Of a DNA stretch of 64,000 bases, positions 8,127-16,574 are shown one piece after another (position 1 is the first letter of the stretch; the number at the start of each line of letters is the position of its first letter). Source of the DNA: Pseudomonas sp. (GTDB lineage Bacteria > Pseudomonadota > Gammaproteobacteria > Pseudomonadales > Pseudomonadaceae). Position numbers and translations under genes: made by a program. Below the pieces are notes generated by a model. The model did no database searches. It was not told where the DNA came from and worked only from the letters and a program-made list of their open reading frames with translations. The DNA lies in assembly GCF_002796985.1 (NCBI RefSeq), contig NZ_PEKX01000004.1:186073-250072 (forward strand), written 5' to 3'.

Positions 8127-9476
8127 TCAGTGAAAGGCGCCGAGGTCCGGCAGCTCATGCAGGCGCCAGCTGGCCTGCACCAGACGGTCCGCTTCGGCCG
8201 CGCTGCGCTGACCGGCGAAGGCCAGCAGGCGGCGGAACTTGTCCTCCAGCTCGGCGCGGCTCAGGCCGTTGCCCGGATCGCCCTTGGGCTCGTCGATGGC
8301 GCCGTGCAGCTGGCGGCCATCGGTGGTGAGCACGTCGACGCGGCCGAGCCAGCGCCGCGGGTAGGCGCCGTCCACTTCTGCATCGAGCTGCATGCTGACC
8401 TTTTCGCGGAAGGCCGCGACCTCGGCATCGCCCAGGGAGAATTCCTCGAACTCCACCAGCCCGGCCTTGCCGTGCACGGCGATCAGGCCCAGCACGGTGC
8501 CCATGGAGAACTTCGCCTGGTGCACGGTCTGCGGCACGACTACGCGGCCGAGCACGTCGATCGCACCCTGGTGCACGCGGGTGGTGACCTTGGCGATGTC
8601 GCCATGGCTGAGCCCTTCGCGCTGCATCAGGCCCAGCAGCGCATCGGCGGCAGGATGGGTGTGGCGGCAGGAAGCGTGGAACTTGTAGGAGGTCTCGCAG
8701 AGCGCCCAGCGGGTGCCCAGGCCGTCCACCAGACGGCTCGGGTCGGCGTCGCTGGACATGCCGGCGGCCATGCCCTGCTCGCCTTCGAGGATGTTCTGCG
8801 CGCCGGTCAGGCCATCGGCCGTCAGGTAGGCGGCGAGCAGGCCGTCAGCGGCGGCTTTCGCAGTGTGCAGCTGCTTGGAGTCGGCGGCGTCGCGGAGGAA
8901 CTCCCAGAGCCCGGCGGCCTGGGTGCCAGCGCTGCCCAGGCAGTTGACGAACTGCCGGCTGTCCAGGCCCAGCAATTTGCCCACGGCCACTGCGGCGGCC
9001 AGGGTGCCGACCGTGGCGGTGGTGTGGAAGATGCGGTAGTGCGAGCGGCCGAGGAACTCGCCGATGCGGATGCCGGCTTCGTAGCCGGCGACGCTGGCGA
9101 GGATCAGTTCGCGGCCGGACTTGCCCAGTTCCTGCGCGGCTGCCAGGGCCGCCGGGAACACCACGGTGGCCGGGTGCAGCACGGAGCTGTTGTGCAGGTC
9201 GTCCTGCTCCACCAGGTGCGAGCTGGCAGCGTTGACCAGCGCGGCGAAGTACGCGGAAGTCGAGGTGCCGTCTACCAGCACGCGGCTCTTGCCGCTGGCC
9301 GGGCCCATGCGCTGGGCGTAGCGCTGGAACAGCGGGATCGGGTGGCGGTTCTGGCTGGCCAGCGCCGAGCCGAGCCAGTCGAGGAACAGCTCCTCGGTGT
9401 ACTCGACCACGGAGGTGGGCAGGTCTTCGTAACGCAGGCCGGCAAGGAATTCCGCAAGGGCGTGGGTATTGTTCAT
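8127..9476 (-). CDS. MmgE/PrpD family protein in the itaconate operon
   Basis: A 449-residue MmgE/PrpD protein (the 2-methylcitrate dehydratase / immune-responsive gene 1 fold). Visible family features are ELFLDWLGSALA near the N-terminus, TATVGTLAAAVAVGKLLGL, and SYKFHASCRHTHPAADALL. Members include dehydratases, a racemase and cis-aconitate decarboxylase. Mammalian itaconate is made by a member of this fold (IRG1), but here it lies in a degradative operon and its substrate is unknown. The start ATG at 9476 follows a weak GACGAG site. It lies 18 bases after the acyl-CoA dehydrogenase stop and 107 bases before the CoA-transferase. Confidence 0.8.
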   Translation of the reverse strand: MNNTHALAEFLAGLRYEDLPTSVVEYTEELFLDWLGSALASQNRHPIPLFQRYAQRMGPASGKSRVLVDGTSTSAYFAALVNAASSHLVEQDDLHNSSVLHPATVVFPAALAAAQELGKSGRELILASVAGYEAGIRIGEFLGRSHYRIFHTTATVGTLAAAVAVGKLLGLDSRQFVNCLGSAGTQAAGLWEFLRDAADSKQLHTAKAAADGLLAAYLTADGLTGAQNILEGEQGMAAGMSSDADPSRLVDGLGTRWALCETSYKFHASCRHTHPAADALLGLMQREGLSHGDIAKVTTRVHQGAIDVLGRVVVPQTVHQAKFSMGTVLGLIAVHGKAGLVEFEEFSLGDAEVAAFREKVSMQLDAEVDGAYPRRWLGRVDVLTTDGRQLHGAIDEPKGDPGNGLSRAELEDKFRRLLAFAGQRSAAEADRLVQASWRLHELPDLGAFH

Positions 9477-9494
9477 TGTTTTTCTCGTCCCGGC

Positions 9495-10655
9495 TTAGAA
9501 GGAGCGCGGCAGTTCGAGCAGGTGCTCGGCCACGTACGACAGGATCAGGTTGGTGGAAATCGGCGCCACCTGGTACAGACGGGTCTCGCGGAACTTGCGC
9601 TCGACGTCGTATTCGTTGGCGAAGCCGAAGCCGCCGTGGGTCTGCAGGCAAGCGTTGGCGGCTTCCCAGCTGGCCTTGGCCGCGAGGTACTTGGCCATGT
9701 TGGCGGCGGCACCGGCGTTCTTGCCGCTGTCGTATTCCTCGCAGGCGCGCCAGCGCATCAGGTCGGCGGCCTCGATCTCGATATGGGCCTCGGCGATAGG
9801 GAACTGTACGCCCTGGTTCTGCCCGATCGGGCGGCCGAACACCACGCGGTCGCGGGCGTACTGGGCGGACTTCTCGGTGAACCAGCGGCCGTCGCCGATG
9901 CACTCGGCGGCGATCAGCGTGCGCTCGGCGTTGAGGCCGTCGAGGATGTACTTGAAGCCCTTGCCCTCTTCGCCGATCAGGTTGCCGGCGGGGATTTCCA
10001 GGTTGTCGAAGAACAGCTCGTTGGTCTCGTGGTTGACCATGTTGGCAATGGGCTGCACGGTCAGGCCGTTGCCGGTGGCTTCGCGCAGGTCGACGAGGAA
10101 GATCGACATGCCCTCGGACTTCTTCTTCACCTCGGCCAGCGGCGTGGTGCGCGCCAGCAGGATCATCAGGTCGGAATGCTGGATGCGCGAGATCCAGACC
10201 TTCTGGCCGTTGATCACGTACTTGTCGCCCTTACGCACGGCGGTGGTCTTGATCTTGGTGGTGTCGGTGCCCGTGGTCGGCTCGGTGACGCCCATCGACT
10301 GCAGGCGCAGATCGCCGCTGGCGAGCTTGGGCAGGTAGTAGGCCTTCTGCTCGGCGCTGCCGTTCCGCAGCAGGGTGAACATGTTGTACATCTGCCCGTG
10401 GATGGTCCCGGAGTTGCCGCCGCAGCGGTTCACTTCCTCGAGGATCACCGAGGCCTCGGCCAGGCCCAGGCCCGAGCCGCCGTATTCTTCCGGGATCATC
10501 GCGGAAAGCCAGCCAGCTTCGGTCATGGCGCGGACGAAGTCCTCGGGGAAGCCTTTCTCTTCGTCAATCTTGCGCCAGTATTCGGCGGGGAACTCCGCGC
10601 ACAGGGCGCGCACGCCTTCACGGATAGCCTGGAGCTCTTCGGGGGAGGAAGTCAT
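9495..10655 (-). CDS. Acyl-CoA dehydrogenase in the itaconate operon
   Basis: A 386-residue FAD-dependent acyl-CoA dehydrogenase of usual length. Seen are IPEEYGGSGLGLAEA in the N-terminal helical domain, MGVTEPTTGTDTTKIKTTA over the flavin, and LQTHGGFGFANEYDVERKFRETRL in the C-terminal domain. The start ATG at 10655 has AAGGTG upstream; an extension to 10694 overlaps the upstream gene without a ribosome site. It starts 4 bases after the hydratase stop, so co-translation is likely. A homologue sits in the corresponding P. aeruginosa operon; whether it acts on methylsuccinyl-CoA or another C5 acyl-CoA is not known from sequence. Confidence 0.85.
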   Translation of the reverse strand: MTSSPEELQAIREGVRALCAEFPAEYWRKIDEEKGFPEDFVRAMTEAGWLSAMIPEEYGGSGLGLAEASVILEEVNRCGGNSGTIHGQMYNMFTLLRNGSAEQKAYYLPKLASGDLRLQSMGVTEPTTGTDTTKIKTTAVRKGDKYVINGQKVWISRIQHSDLMILLARTTPLAEVKKKSEGMSIFLVDLREATGNGLTVQPIANMVNHETNELFFDNLEIPAGNLIGEEGKGFKYILDGLNAERTLIAAECIGDGRWFTEKSAQYARDRVVFGRPIGQNQGVQFPIAEAHIEIEAADLMRWRACEEYDSGKNAGAAANMAKYLAAKASWEAANACLQTHGGFGFANEYDVERKFRETRLYQVAPISTNLILSYVAEHLLELPRSF

Positions 10656-10659
10656 CGAA

Positions 10660-11547
10660 TCACCTTTCTTGTTTCTTGTTGGAGGCACCGTCAAAGGACG
10701 GCGCAGTCAGTAGACGGTGCAAGTCGAATTCCACTTCGCCGCGCTGGGCGATACCCGCGCCATTGCCGGCCCAGACTTCGGCCGTGCCGGGGCCGCTCAG
10801 GCGGCCGCCGACTTCGAACGGCTCGGGGCTGATCAACGGGCGCAGGCCGCGATAGGCGTAGCGGCGCAGGCGTGCCTGGGGGTTGGCGCGACAGAAGGCA
10901 CGCAGGTTCAGGGTGCCGATCAGCGGGCCGTGTACCACCAGGCCGGGGTAGCCCTCGGTCTCGGTGACGTAGGGCCAGTCGTAATGGATGCGGTGGCCGT
11001 TGAAGGTCAGCGCGGAGTAGCGGAACAGCAGGATCGGCGATGGCACCACGGCCTCGCTCCAGTCGCCGGCTGGCAGCGCTTCACCGCTGGAGAGTTTGGG
11101 CGGGCTGGGTTCGCGGTAGACGATGTCCTGTTCTTCGCTGAACGCCAGGCGGCCGTCCTGCTGGAAGTCATGACGCAGGGTGACGAACAGCAGCGAGCCG
11201 GTGCGGCCGCGCTTTTCCTCGACCTTGAGGATGGTGGTGGTGCGCTTCGCCACGCCGCCGACGCGCAGCGGCTCGTGGAATTCCAGGCGGCCACCGGCCC
11301 ACATGCGGTTGCGCCCATCGGCCGGCGGCAGGAAGCCGCCACGCGCCGGGTGGCCATCCTCGCCCAGGCCCGGCTCGGTCACTTCATCCTGGAAGAACAT
11401 CCAGTGCCACAGCGGCGGCAGCGCCTCGCCGGCAGCCGGGGCGTCTTCCTCCAGGGTCACGGCCAGGCGGCGCACCAGCAGGGTGCTCAGTTCTTCCTCG
11501 CGCTCCTGGGAGCGGCCGATCCAGTCGGCGTAGGGCGAATCGCTCAT
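10660..11547 (-). CDS. ich: MaoC/FAS1-like dehydratase, probable itaconyl-CoA hydratase
   Basis: A 295-residue protein with a FAS1-like dehydratase N-terminus and a MaoC-type second half (YSALTFNGHRIHYDWPYVTETEGYPGLVVHG, here quoted in parts: FNGHRIHYD and VVHGPL). The family includes mesaconyl-CoA and 3-methylfumaryl-CoA hydratases. In this operon it would hydrate itaconyl-CoA to citramalyl-CoA, between the CoA-transferase and the lyase. The ATG at 11547 begins MSDSPYADW; the longer in-frame version to 11628 runs into the operator and is rejected. It is the first gene of the operon and lies about 90 bases from the palindromic operator. Confidence 0.8.
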   Translation of the reverse strand: MSDSPYADWIGRSQEREEELSTLLVRRLAVTLEEDAPAAGEALPPLWHWMFFQDEVTEPGLGEDGHPARGGFLPPADGRNRMWAGGRLEFHEPLRVGGVAKRTTTILKVEEKRGRTGSLLFVTLRHDFQQDGRLAFSEEQDIVYREPSPPKLSSGEALPAGDWSEAVVPSPILLFRYSALTFNGHRIHYDWPYVTETEGYPGLVVHGPLIGTLNLRAFCRANPQARLRRYAYRGLRPLISPEPFEVGGRLSGPGTAEVWAGNGAGIAQRGEVEFDLHRLLTAPSFDGASNKKQER

Positions 11548-11634
11548 GTCTGATCTCTTGTCGGGATGGCGGAGTGGACGAGACGGAGCATGCAACAGGG
11601 CTTGCGTTCGTCGAATCCACTTTTTCATAATCCA

Positions 11635-11655
11635 GCGTTAAGCAATGCTTAACGC
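11635..11655. promoter_or_regulatory. Perfect 9-3-9 palindrome, probable ItcR operator
   Basis: Arms GCGTTAAGC and GCTTAACGC are exact reverse complements separated by AAT. The dyad contains the T-N11-A core expected for LysR regulators and lies between the divergent itaconate operon and its LysR gene, 58 bases before the regulator's ATG. Position and symmetry both fit a primary LysR recognition site. Confidence 0.75.
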
Positions 11656-11713
11656 CATTTCCACACTGACAGCCTAGCGGGGCTCTGCTCATCGCTTCGC
11701 GGAGATACGCCAC

Positions 11714-12628
11714 ATGCACTTCGACCTGGCCGACCTGCGGCTTTTCGCGCACATTGCCGAAGCCCCCAGCCTGACCCAGGGCGCGCGCCGCGCCCATCTC
11801 TCGGCAGCGGCCGCCAGCGCACGGATCAAGGCGCTGGAAGGCCAGCTCGACTGCCGCCTGCTCTACCGCGACAACCGTGGCGTCGAGCTGACCCCCGCCG
11901 GCCAGCGCCTGTTGCAGCACGCGCGGCTGATCCTGCGCCAGGTGGATCACCTGAAAAGCGACTTCAGCGGCCAGGCCGGCGACCAGGTCGGGCACATCCG
12001 CATCTTCGCCAACACCACGGCGGTCACCGAATTCCTCCCCGAGCTGCTGGCAAACTTCCTCGCCGAGCGCCCCGGCGTCAGCGTCGACCTGCAGGAGCGG
12101 CTGAACCGCGACATCGTCCGCGCGATCATCGACGGCTCGGCGGACCTGGGCATCGTCGCCGGCCCGGTGCGCGCCGAAGGTCTGCAGATCATCCACTTCA
12201 GCACCGACCGACTGGTGCTCGCCGTGACGCCGGATCACCCCCTGTGCGCCCTGCCCCGGCTGACCCTGGCCGACACACTGGATTACCCGCACATCGCCCT
12301 GCATGAAGGCAGCACCTTGCAGAGCTTCCTGCGCGAACGGGTTGAGCGCATGGGCGGCGACCTCAACCTGCGTATCCAGGTGGCCAGCTTCGAGGCCATC
12401 TGCCGGATGGTCGAGGCCGGCGTCGGCATCGGCGTGATCCCGGAGACGGCCGCCATCCGCCACAGCCGCACCATGAGCCTGCGCATACTGCCGCTGGACG
12501 AGCCCTGGGTGGTGCGCGAACGCAGCGTGCTGCTGCGCGACCGCGAGGCTCTGCCCGCCTGCGCCCGTGCGCTGGTGGACCTGCTGCGCGGGCTGCAGGA
12601 CACCGGTTCATCCGAGCAGCCCCAGTGA
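11714..12628 (+). CDS. itcR: LysR-type regulator, probable itaconate regulator ItcR
   Basis: A 304-residue LysR protein: an N-terminal winged helix-turn-helix (HFDLADLRLFAHIAEA, LSAAAASARIKALEG, LLYRDNRGVELTPAG) and a periplasmic-binding-protein-like effector domain with IVAGPVRAEGLQIIHF. The ATG at 11714 follows GGAG. It is transcribed away from the itaconate operon, which is the arrangement of the characterised itaconate regulators in Pseudomonas and Yersinia. Its 3' end overlaps the convergent MalT-like gene by 21 bases. The specific itaconate role follows from context. Confidence 0.8.
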   Translation: MHFDLADLRLFAHIAEAPSLTQGARRAHLSAAAASARIKALEGQLDCRLLYRDNRGVELTPAGQRLLQHARLILRQVDHLKSDFSGQAGDQVGHIRIFANTTAVTEFLPELLANFLAERPGVSVDLQERLNRDIVRAIIDGSADLGIVAGPVRAEGLQIIHFSTDRLVLAVTPDHPLCALPRLTLADTLDYPHIALHEGSTLQSFLRERVERMGGDLNLRIQVASFEAICRMVEAGVGIGVIPETAAIRHSRTMSLRILPLDEPWVVRERSVLLRDREALPACARALVDLLRGLQDTGSSEQPQ

Positions 12629-15025
12629 CTTGGCGCGGACGATGGCCTGGGTGCGGCGGCGCACGCCGAGCTTGACGTTGATCTTCTTGGCGTGGGTTTT
12701 CACGGTGTTGAGCGAGATGAACAGGCTGTTGCCGATTTCCTGGTTCGACAGTCCCTCGGCCAGCAGGCGCAGCACGGCTACTTCCCGCACAGTGAGGCCG
12801 TGGGCGCCGTCCTCGGCTTCGCCGCTGGACGTCGGCAGCAGACTGGGCAAGCGCTCCGGTGCGATGTCGACCCGCAGACTTTGCAGGGCATGCTCGGCCT
12901 CGCTCGCCAGCGCCTGATAACCCAAGGCCTGGCATTCTTCGCGCAACCCCGACAGACGCGCCCGTGCGGCATCGCTCCGGCCACAACCGGCCTCGGCCAG
13001 CGCCAGCAGGTAACGCACGCGCTGCGGCAGGGATGGCGTATGCAATGGCGCAACCCGTTCCGGGCGCTGCTCCAGTTCGGCGTCCAGCAACGTCGTCTCG
13101 TGGTGCAGACGCAGCCATTGCCCCTGGCGTGCCAGCAGTCGCAACTTGAAGCTTTCCAGTGGCAGCCGATAGCAGTCGGGCTGCACCTTCCAGCAGTGCA
13201 TGCGGCGTTCGGCCTCCTCGCTGAAACGCTGGGCGCAAGCCGCATCACCGCTGCGCGAGGCGGCTTCGCCGAGGCCCAGCAGGCCATGGAGGATATAAGG
13301 GTCGGCGCAGGAGCGCGCCAGGCCCAGGCCACTTTCCAGTGCCGCCGTGGCAGCCATGGCATCGCCCTGCAGGAGCAGCAGCTCGCCATTGAGGAAGGCC
13401 AGGCGCCCGCGCAGCAATTCGTGCCCTTCTCCACTGGCCGGCAGACGCTCACAGCAGGCCTCCAGCAGGCTGCGGGCCTGCTCGCGCTCGCCCGCCAACA
13501 GGCACAGGCGCACGCGGTCGCAATCGATCAGCACTTCGCTGGCCAGGCAGCCCTGGCGGCGCGCCAGCTCCAGCGCGGCCTGGAGGATACGTCGCGCCTG
13601 CGGCAGCGCACCGGTGGCCATGTCCAGGCGCGCCAGGGTAGTCAGGCACAGCAGGGTCGAACGCCAGTCGCGCGGTTCCAGGTCGCAGAGAGCCGCGTCG
13701 CAGTATTCGCGGGCCTGTTCGAGGCGGCCGTGCATGCCGTCCAGCGCGCCGCGCAGGGCCAGCCAGTTGGCCAGCAGGCGTCGGTTGCGCGGCGCCTGGG
13801 GTTGCGGCAGGAAGTTGCCCAGGCGTTCGATGCACTGGCGCGCTTCGTCCAGACGCCAGCTGAACAGCAGCGCGCGGGCACTCAGGCTGATCAGCCGCGG
13901 GGTGCTCTCCAGCAAGGTCGCCGGCAGCCGCTCGCGCCATTCCAGCAGCAGGCCGAGGTGGCGGCCGCTGAACAGCCAGTCCATGTCCAGGCGGTCCATG
14001 TAGCCGGCGGCGACCTCCGGCTGACCGGCTTCCAGGGCCATCTCGATGGCTTCGTCCAGCCAGCCGGCCTGGCCCAGCACGCCACAGGCGCGCAGGCGCA
14101 GACGAGTGAGCGCCGGGCCTTGCAGATGGCACTGCAAGGCCTTGGCCACCAGCGGCGGCAGGCGGAAGCAGCTGGCTTCGGCATCCAGGGCGAGGAAGAA
14201 ACCCTGGCCCTGTTGCAGGCGGTCGAAGATCGCGCCGCCCTGCTCTTCCCAGAGGCTGGCGCAGATTTCCCGGTTGAAGCGCGGCAGGTAAGCCAGGCCG
14301 CAGAGCACGGCGCCGGTCTCGGCATCCAGACGGCCGAGCAGCTCCTGCGACAGGTAAGTGCGCAGCCAGGAAGCCACTTCCCCCGGCGCATGCACGCCGT
14401 CGCGCGCACTCAGTACCAGCCGCGCTCCGGCGCACCAGCCCTGGGTCGCAGCCCACAGGCGTTCGCGGCATTCAGTGTCATAGCCCTGGGCGAGCGCCAG
14501 CACATCGCACTCTTCGCGGCTGAATGCCAGGCGCGCGGCGCCCAGCTCGCAGAGGCGTTCGTCCAGCAGCAGGCGCGAGAGGTTCCAGGCCGGCCGCTGG
14601 CGGCAGCTGACCATCAGGTACAGCGGCGCCTCGGCCAGGCCGAGCAGGCGCTGCAGCCAGGCGTCCAGTTCCGGGGCAGCGGCTTGTGGGTAGTCATCCA
14701 GCACCAGCCACAAGGGCTGACGGCGCAGTTGCAGGGCCAGCAGCACGCTGGCCGGATCGGCGTCGAGCAGGCCCAGCTGGCGGGCGATCTGGGTGCAGCA
14801 GGCGCTCAGTGCCAGGGGCTGCCCGGCGAAGTCCAGCCAGATGCGTGCACAGCTCGACGGCAAGCGCTCCAGCACGGCGCGGGCCAGTGCGCTCTTGCCA
14901 TAACCGGCCGGGGCACACAGCAGGCTCAGGCGCCGGGGCGACTCCAGCAGGGTTTGCAGCAGCGGTTCGCGGGGCAGTTGCAGGGCGACCGGCGTGGAGG
15001 CGGCAATGGCGGGGAAACTGGACAT
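12608..15025 (-). CDS. MalT-like LuxR-family (STAND) transcriptional regulator
   Basis: An 805-residue protein of MalT length and order. A Walker A (APAGYGKSA, residues 38-46) and Walker B (LWLVLDD, about 105-111) make the signalling NTPase. A long helical, TPR-like sensor region follows (about 330-720). A C-terminal LuxR helix-turn-helix closes it (LTVREVAVLRLLAEGLSNQEIG with SLNTVKTHAKKI, about 741-805). Such proteins are ATP-dependent activators triggered by a small-molecule inducer. It lies 155 bases downstream of the second DUF1302-DUF1329 pair and in the same direction, so it is the obvious candidate regulator of that pair and the divergent sulfatase. Its end overlaps the convergent itcR gene by 21 bases. 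Confidence 0.85.
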   Translation of the reverse strand: MSSFPAIAASTPVALQLPREPLLQTLLESPRRLSLLCAPAGYGKSALARAVLERLPSSCARIWLDFAGQPLALSACCTQIARQLGLLDADPASVLLALQLRRQPLWLVLDDYPQAAAPELDAWLQRLLGLAEAPLYLMVSCRQRPAWNLSRLLLDERLCELGAARLAFSREECDVLALAQGYDTECRERLWAATQGWCAGARLVLSARDGVHAPGEVASWLRTYLSQELLGRLDAETGAVLCGLAYLPRFNREICASLWEEQGGAIFDRLQQGQGFFLALDAEASCFRLPPLVAKALQCHLQGPALTRLRLRACGVLGQAGWLDEAIEMALEAGQPEVAAGYMDRLDMDWLFSGRHLGLLLEWRERLPATLLESTPRLISLSARALLFSWRLDEARQCIERLGNFLPQPQAPRNRRLLANWLALRGALDGMHGRLEQAREYCDAALCDLEPRDWRSTLLCLTTLARLDMATGALPQARRILQAALELARRQGCLASEVLIDCDRVRLCLLAGEREQARSLLEACCERLPASGEGHELLRGRLAFLNGELLLLQGDAMAATAALESGLGLARSCADPYILHGLLGLGEAASRSGDAACAQRFSEEAERRMHCWKVQPDCYRLPLESFKLRLLARQGQWLRLHHETTLLDAELEQRPERVAPLHTPSLPQRVRYLLALAEAGCGRSDAARARLSGLREECQALGYQALASEAEHALQSLRVDIAPERLPSLLPTSSGEAEDGAHGLTVREVAVLRLLAEGLSNQEIGNSLFISLNTVKTHAKKINVKLGVRRRTQAIVRAKSLGLLG

Positions 15026-15133
15026 GGCGACACCCGTTATCGTTGTAGTTCGTGCTGCGTCGGGTGCCAGAAGATCATTGCGGGGCGAGGCGGGACAATC
15101 GGTCGTTCGGACTAGCCGCAGGACTAGCCCTGA

Positions 15134-15162
15134 CCCGGCGCCGCGAGAGTCGCGGCGCCGGG
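15134..15162 (-). terminator. Strong hairpin after DUF1329 copy 2
   Basis: A perfect 13-bp stem (CCCGGCGCCGCGA / TCGCGGCGCCGGG, three-base loop) lies 19 bases past the DUF1329 stop. There is no T run on the minus strand, so it may only slow or protect transcripts, allowing partial read-through into the MalT-like gene. Confidence 0.5.
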
Positions 15163-15180
15163 CGTTTCAGGCAGAACGGA

Positions 15181-16545
15181 TCAGCGGATACCGGCGTTGC
15201 GCAGGGCCGCGGGGGTGAAGTCGCTCATGCTCGGCTGCGCGCTGTAGTCGATGCCACGCCGCGACTCGTTGATCATCGCCATGGCCAGGTAGCGCCCGGC
15301 GATCAGGTCGTTCAGGGCGTTCACCGCGTACAGCGCCGTGCCTTGCTGGTATTCGTTCACCGCGAAGCCTTCGCCTACGCGCCACAGCTGACCACGGCCG
15401 TCGTAGGCCTCGGACTCGACGGCCTGCCAGGTGTCCTCGTCAAAGTAGAAGTGACGCGTGGCGTAGATGTGCCGCTGGTTCGGCTTCAGGGTGGCGACCA
15501 CTTCCCACACCCGGTGCAGTTCATAGCGGGTCAGGTCGGGGTTGACGTGGCCGGCCTGGAGTATGTCGGCGTACTTGAGCTTGGGCGACCACAGCCGGTA
15601 GTTGTTGTAGGGGATGTACATCTCCTTCTTGCCCACCAGCTTCCAGTCGTAGCGGTCCGGCGCGCCGTTGTACATGTCCGAATCATCGGAGGTGCGCATG
15701 CCGTCGGCGGCGGTGCCGGGGCCGTCATAGGCCACCTGCGGGGCACGACGGACGCGACGCTGGCCGGCGTTGTAGACCCAGGCCAGGCGGGGTTCCTTGA
15801 CCTGGTCGATGGTCTCGTGAACGAGCAGCACGTTGCCGGCCAGGCGCGACGGCGCGGTGACACGTTGCTTGTAGAAGAACAGGACGTTCTCGGTCTGCTT
15901 CGGATCGGCGTCCTTGAGCAGCTGCGGGTAGCCCAGGTCTTCCTCGAACTCCACTGCGGTGAACGAGCCATTGGTTTGCGGCGTGGCCTGGGCGCTCAGG
16001 CGGCGCTGGTTGGGGCCGCGATAACGGGTGAGGTGGTTCCAGACGACTTCCACGCCGTTCTTCGGAATCGGGAAGGCATAGTTGCGCCCCTGGAAGTTGG
16101 CCAGGCCATTGCCGCCGTCCACTTCCTCGGTATGCAGCGCGCTGGTCTTGGCGGCGTCATAGATCGCCTGCGGGCTGGCCGCGGTGCGGCGGGTGACGTA
16201 CACCGGAATGCGGTAGCTGTCCGGATAGCGCTTGAACATGGCCAACTGGCCGTTGCTCAGCTTGTCCTTGTACTTTTCCGCCGTGGCGGCGGTGATCACG
16301 AACAGGGGCTTGTCGTCCGGGAACGGATCACCGAGGAAGCCATTCTCCACCTTGGCCGCGCCCGGCTTCAGGCCGCCATCCCAGGCCGGGATGCTGCCGT
16401 CGGCATTGCCGGCCTTCTCGCCACCCAGCGGCGTCAGGCTGGCCCCCAGCTTGGCGGCCTCGTCAGGCGACACCGCGGCGTGTACCGAACCTGCCAGAAG
16501 ACTCAGGCCGAGGATGGTGCCCTTCATCAAACTCATCATGTGCAT
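15181..16545 (-). CDS. DUF1329 (PF07044) protein, copy 2
   Basis: A 454-residue paralogue of the protein at 202-1560. Shared blocks include GEKAGNADGSIPAWDGG, the DQVKEPR region, AGQRRVRRAPQVAYDGPG, and GAPDRYDWKLVGKKEMYIP. A signal peptide (MHMMSLMKGTILGLSLLAGSVHA) begins at the ATG at 16545, which has GGAG upstream. A much longer open frame to 16923 reads through the upstream DUF1302 gene in the wrong frame and is not real. It lies 29 bases after the DUF1302 stop and forms an operon with it. Function unknown; probably works with its DUF1302 partner. Confidence 0.85.
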   Translation of the reverse strand: MHMMSLMKGTILGLSLLAGSVHAAVSPDEAAKLGASLTPLGGEKAGNADGSIPAWDGGLKPGAAKVENGFLGDPFPDDKPLFVITAATAEKYKDKLSNGQLAMFKRYPDSYRIPVYVTRRTAASPQAIYDAAKTSALHTEEVDGGNGLANFQGRNYAFPIPKNGVEVVWNHLTRYRGPNQRRLSAQATPQTNGSFTAVEFEEDLGYPQLLKDADPKQTENVLFFYKQRVTAPSRLAGNVLLVHETIDQVKEPRLAWVYNAGQRRVRRAPQVAYDGPGTAADGMRTSDDSDMYNGAPDRYDWKLVGKKEMYIPYNNYRLWSPKLKYADILQAGHVNPDLTRYELHRVWEVVATLKPNQRHIYATRHFYFDEDTWQAVESEAYDGRGQLWRVGEGFAVNEYQQGTALYAVNALNDLIAGRYLAMAMINESRRGIDYSAQPSMSDFTPAALRNAGIR

Positions 16546-16574
16546 GCTGTTCTCCAGTTCTTGCGGGCGAAGGC

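Noticed and set aside
8130..10832. 900-codon plus-strand open frame over the MmgE/PrpD and acyl-CoA dehydrogenase genes
   Set aside because: It is antisense to two clear enzymes and shows repetitive shadow composition.
12692..15115. 807-codon frame antisense to the MalT-like regulator
   Set aside because: The minus strand has Walker motifs and a LuxR helix-turn-helix; the plus frame is Gln/Ala/Arg-rich noise.
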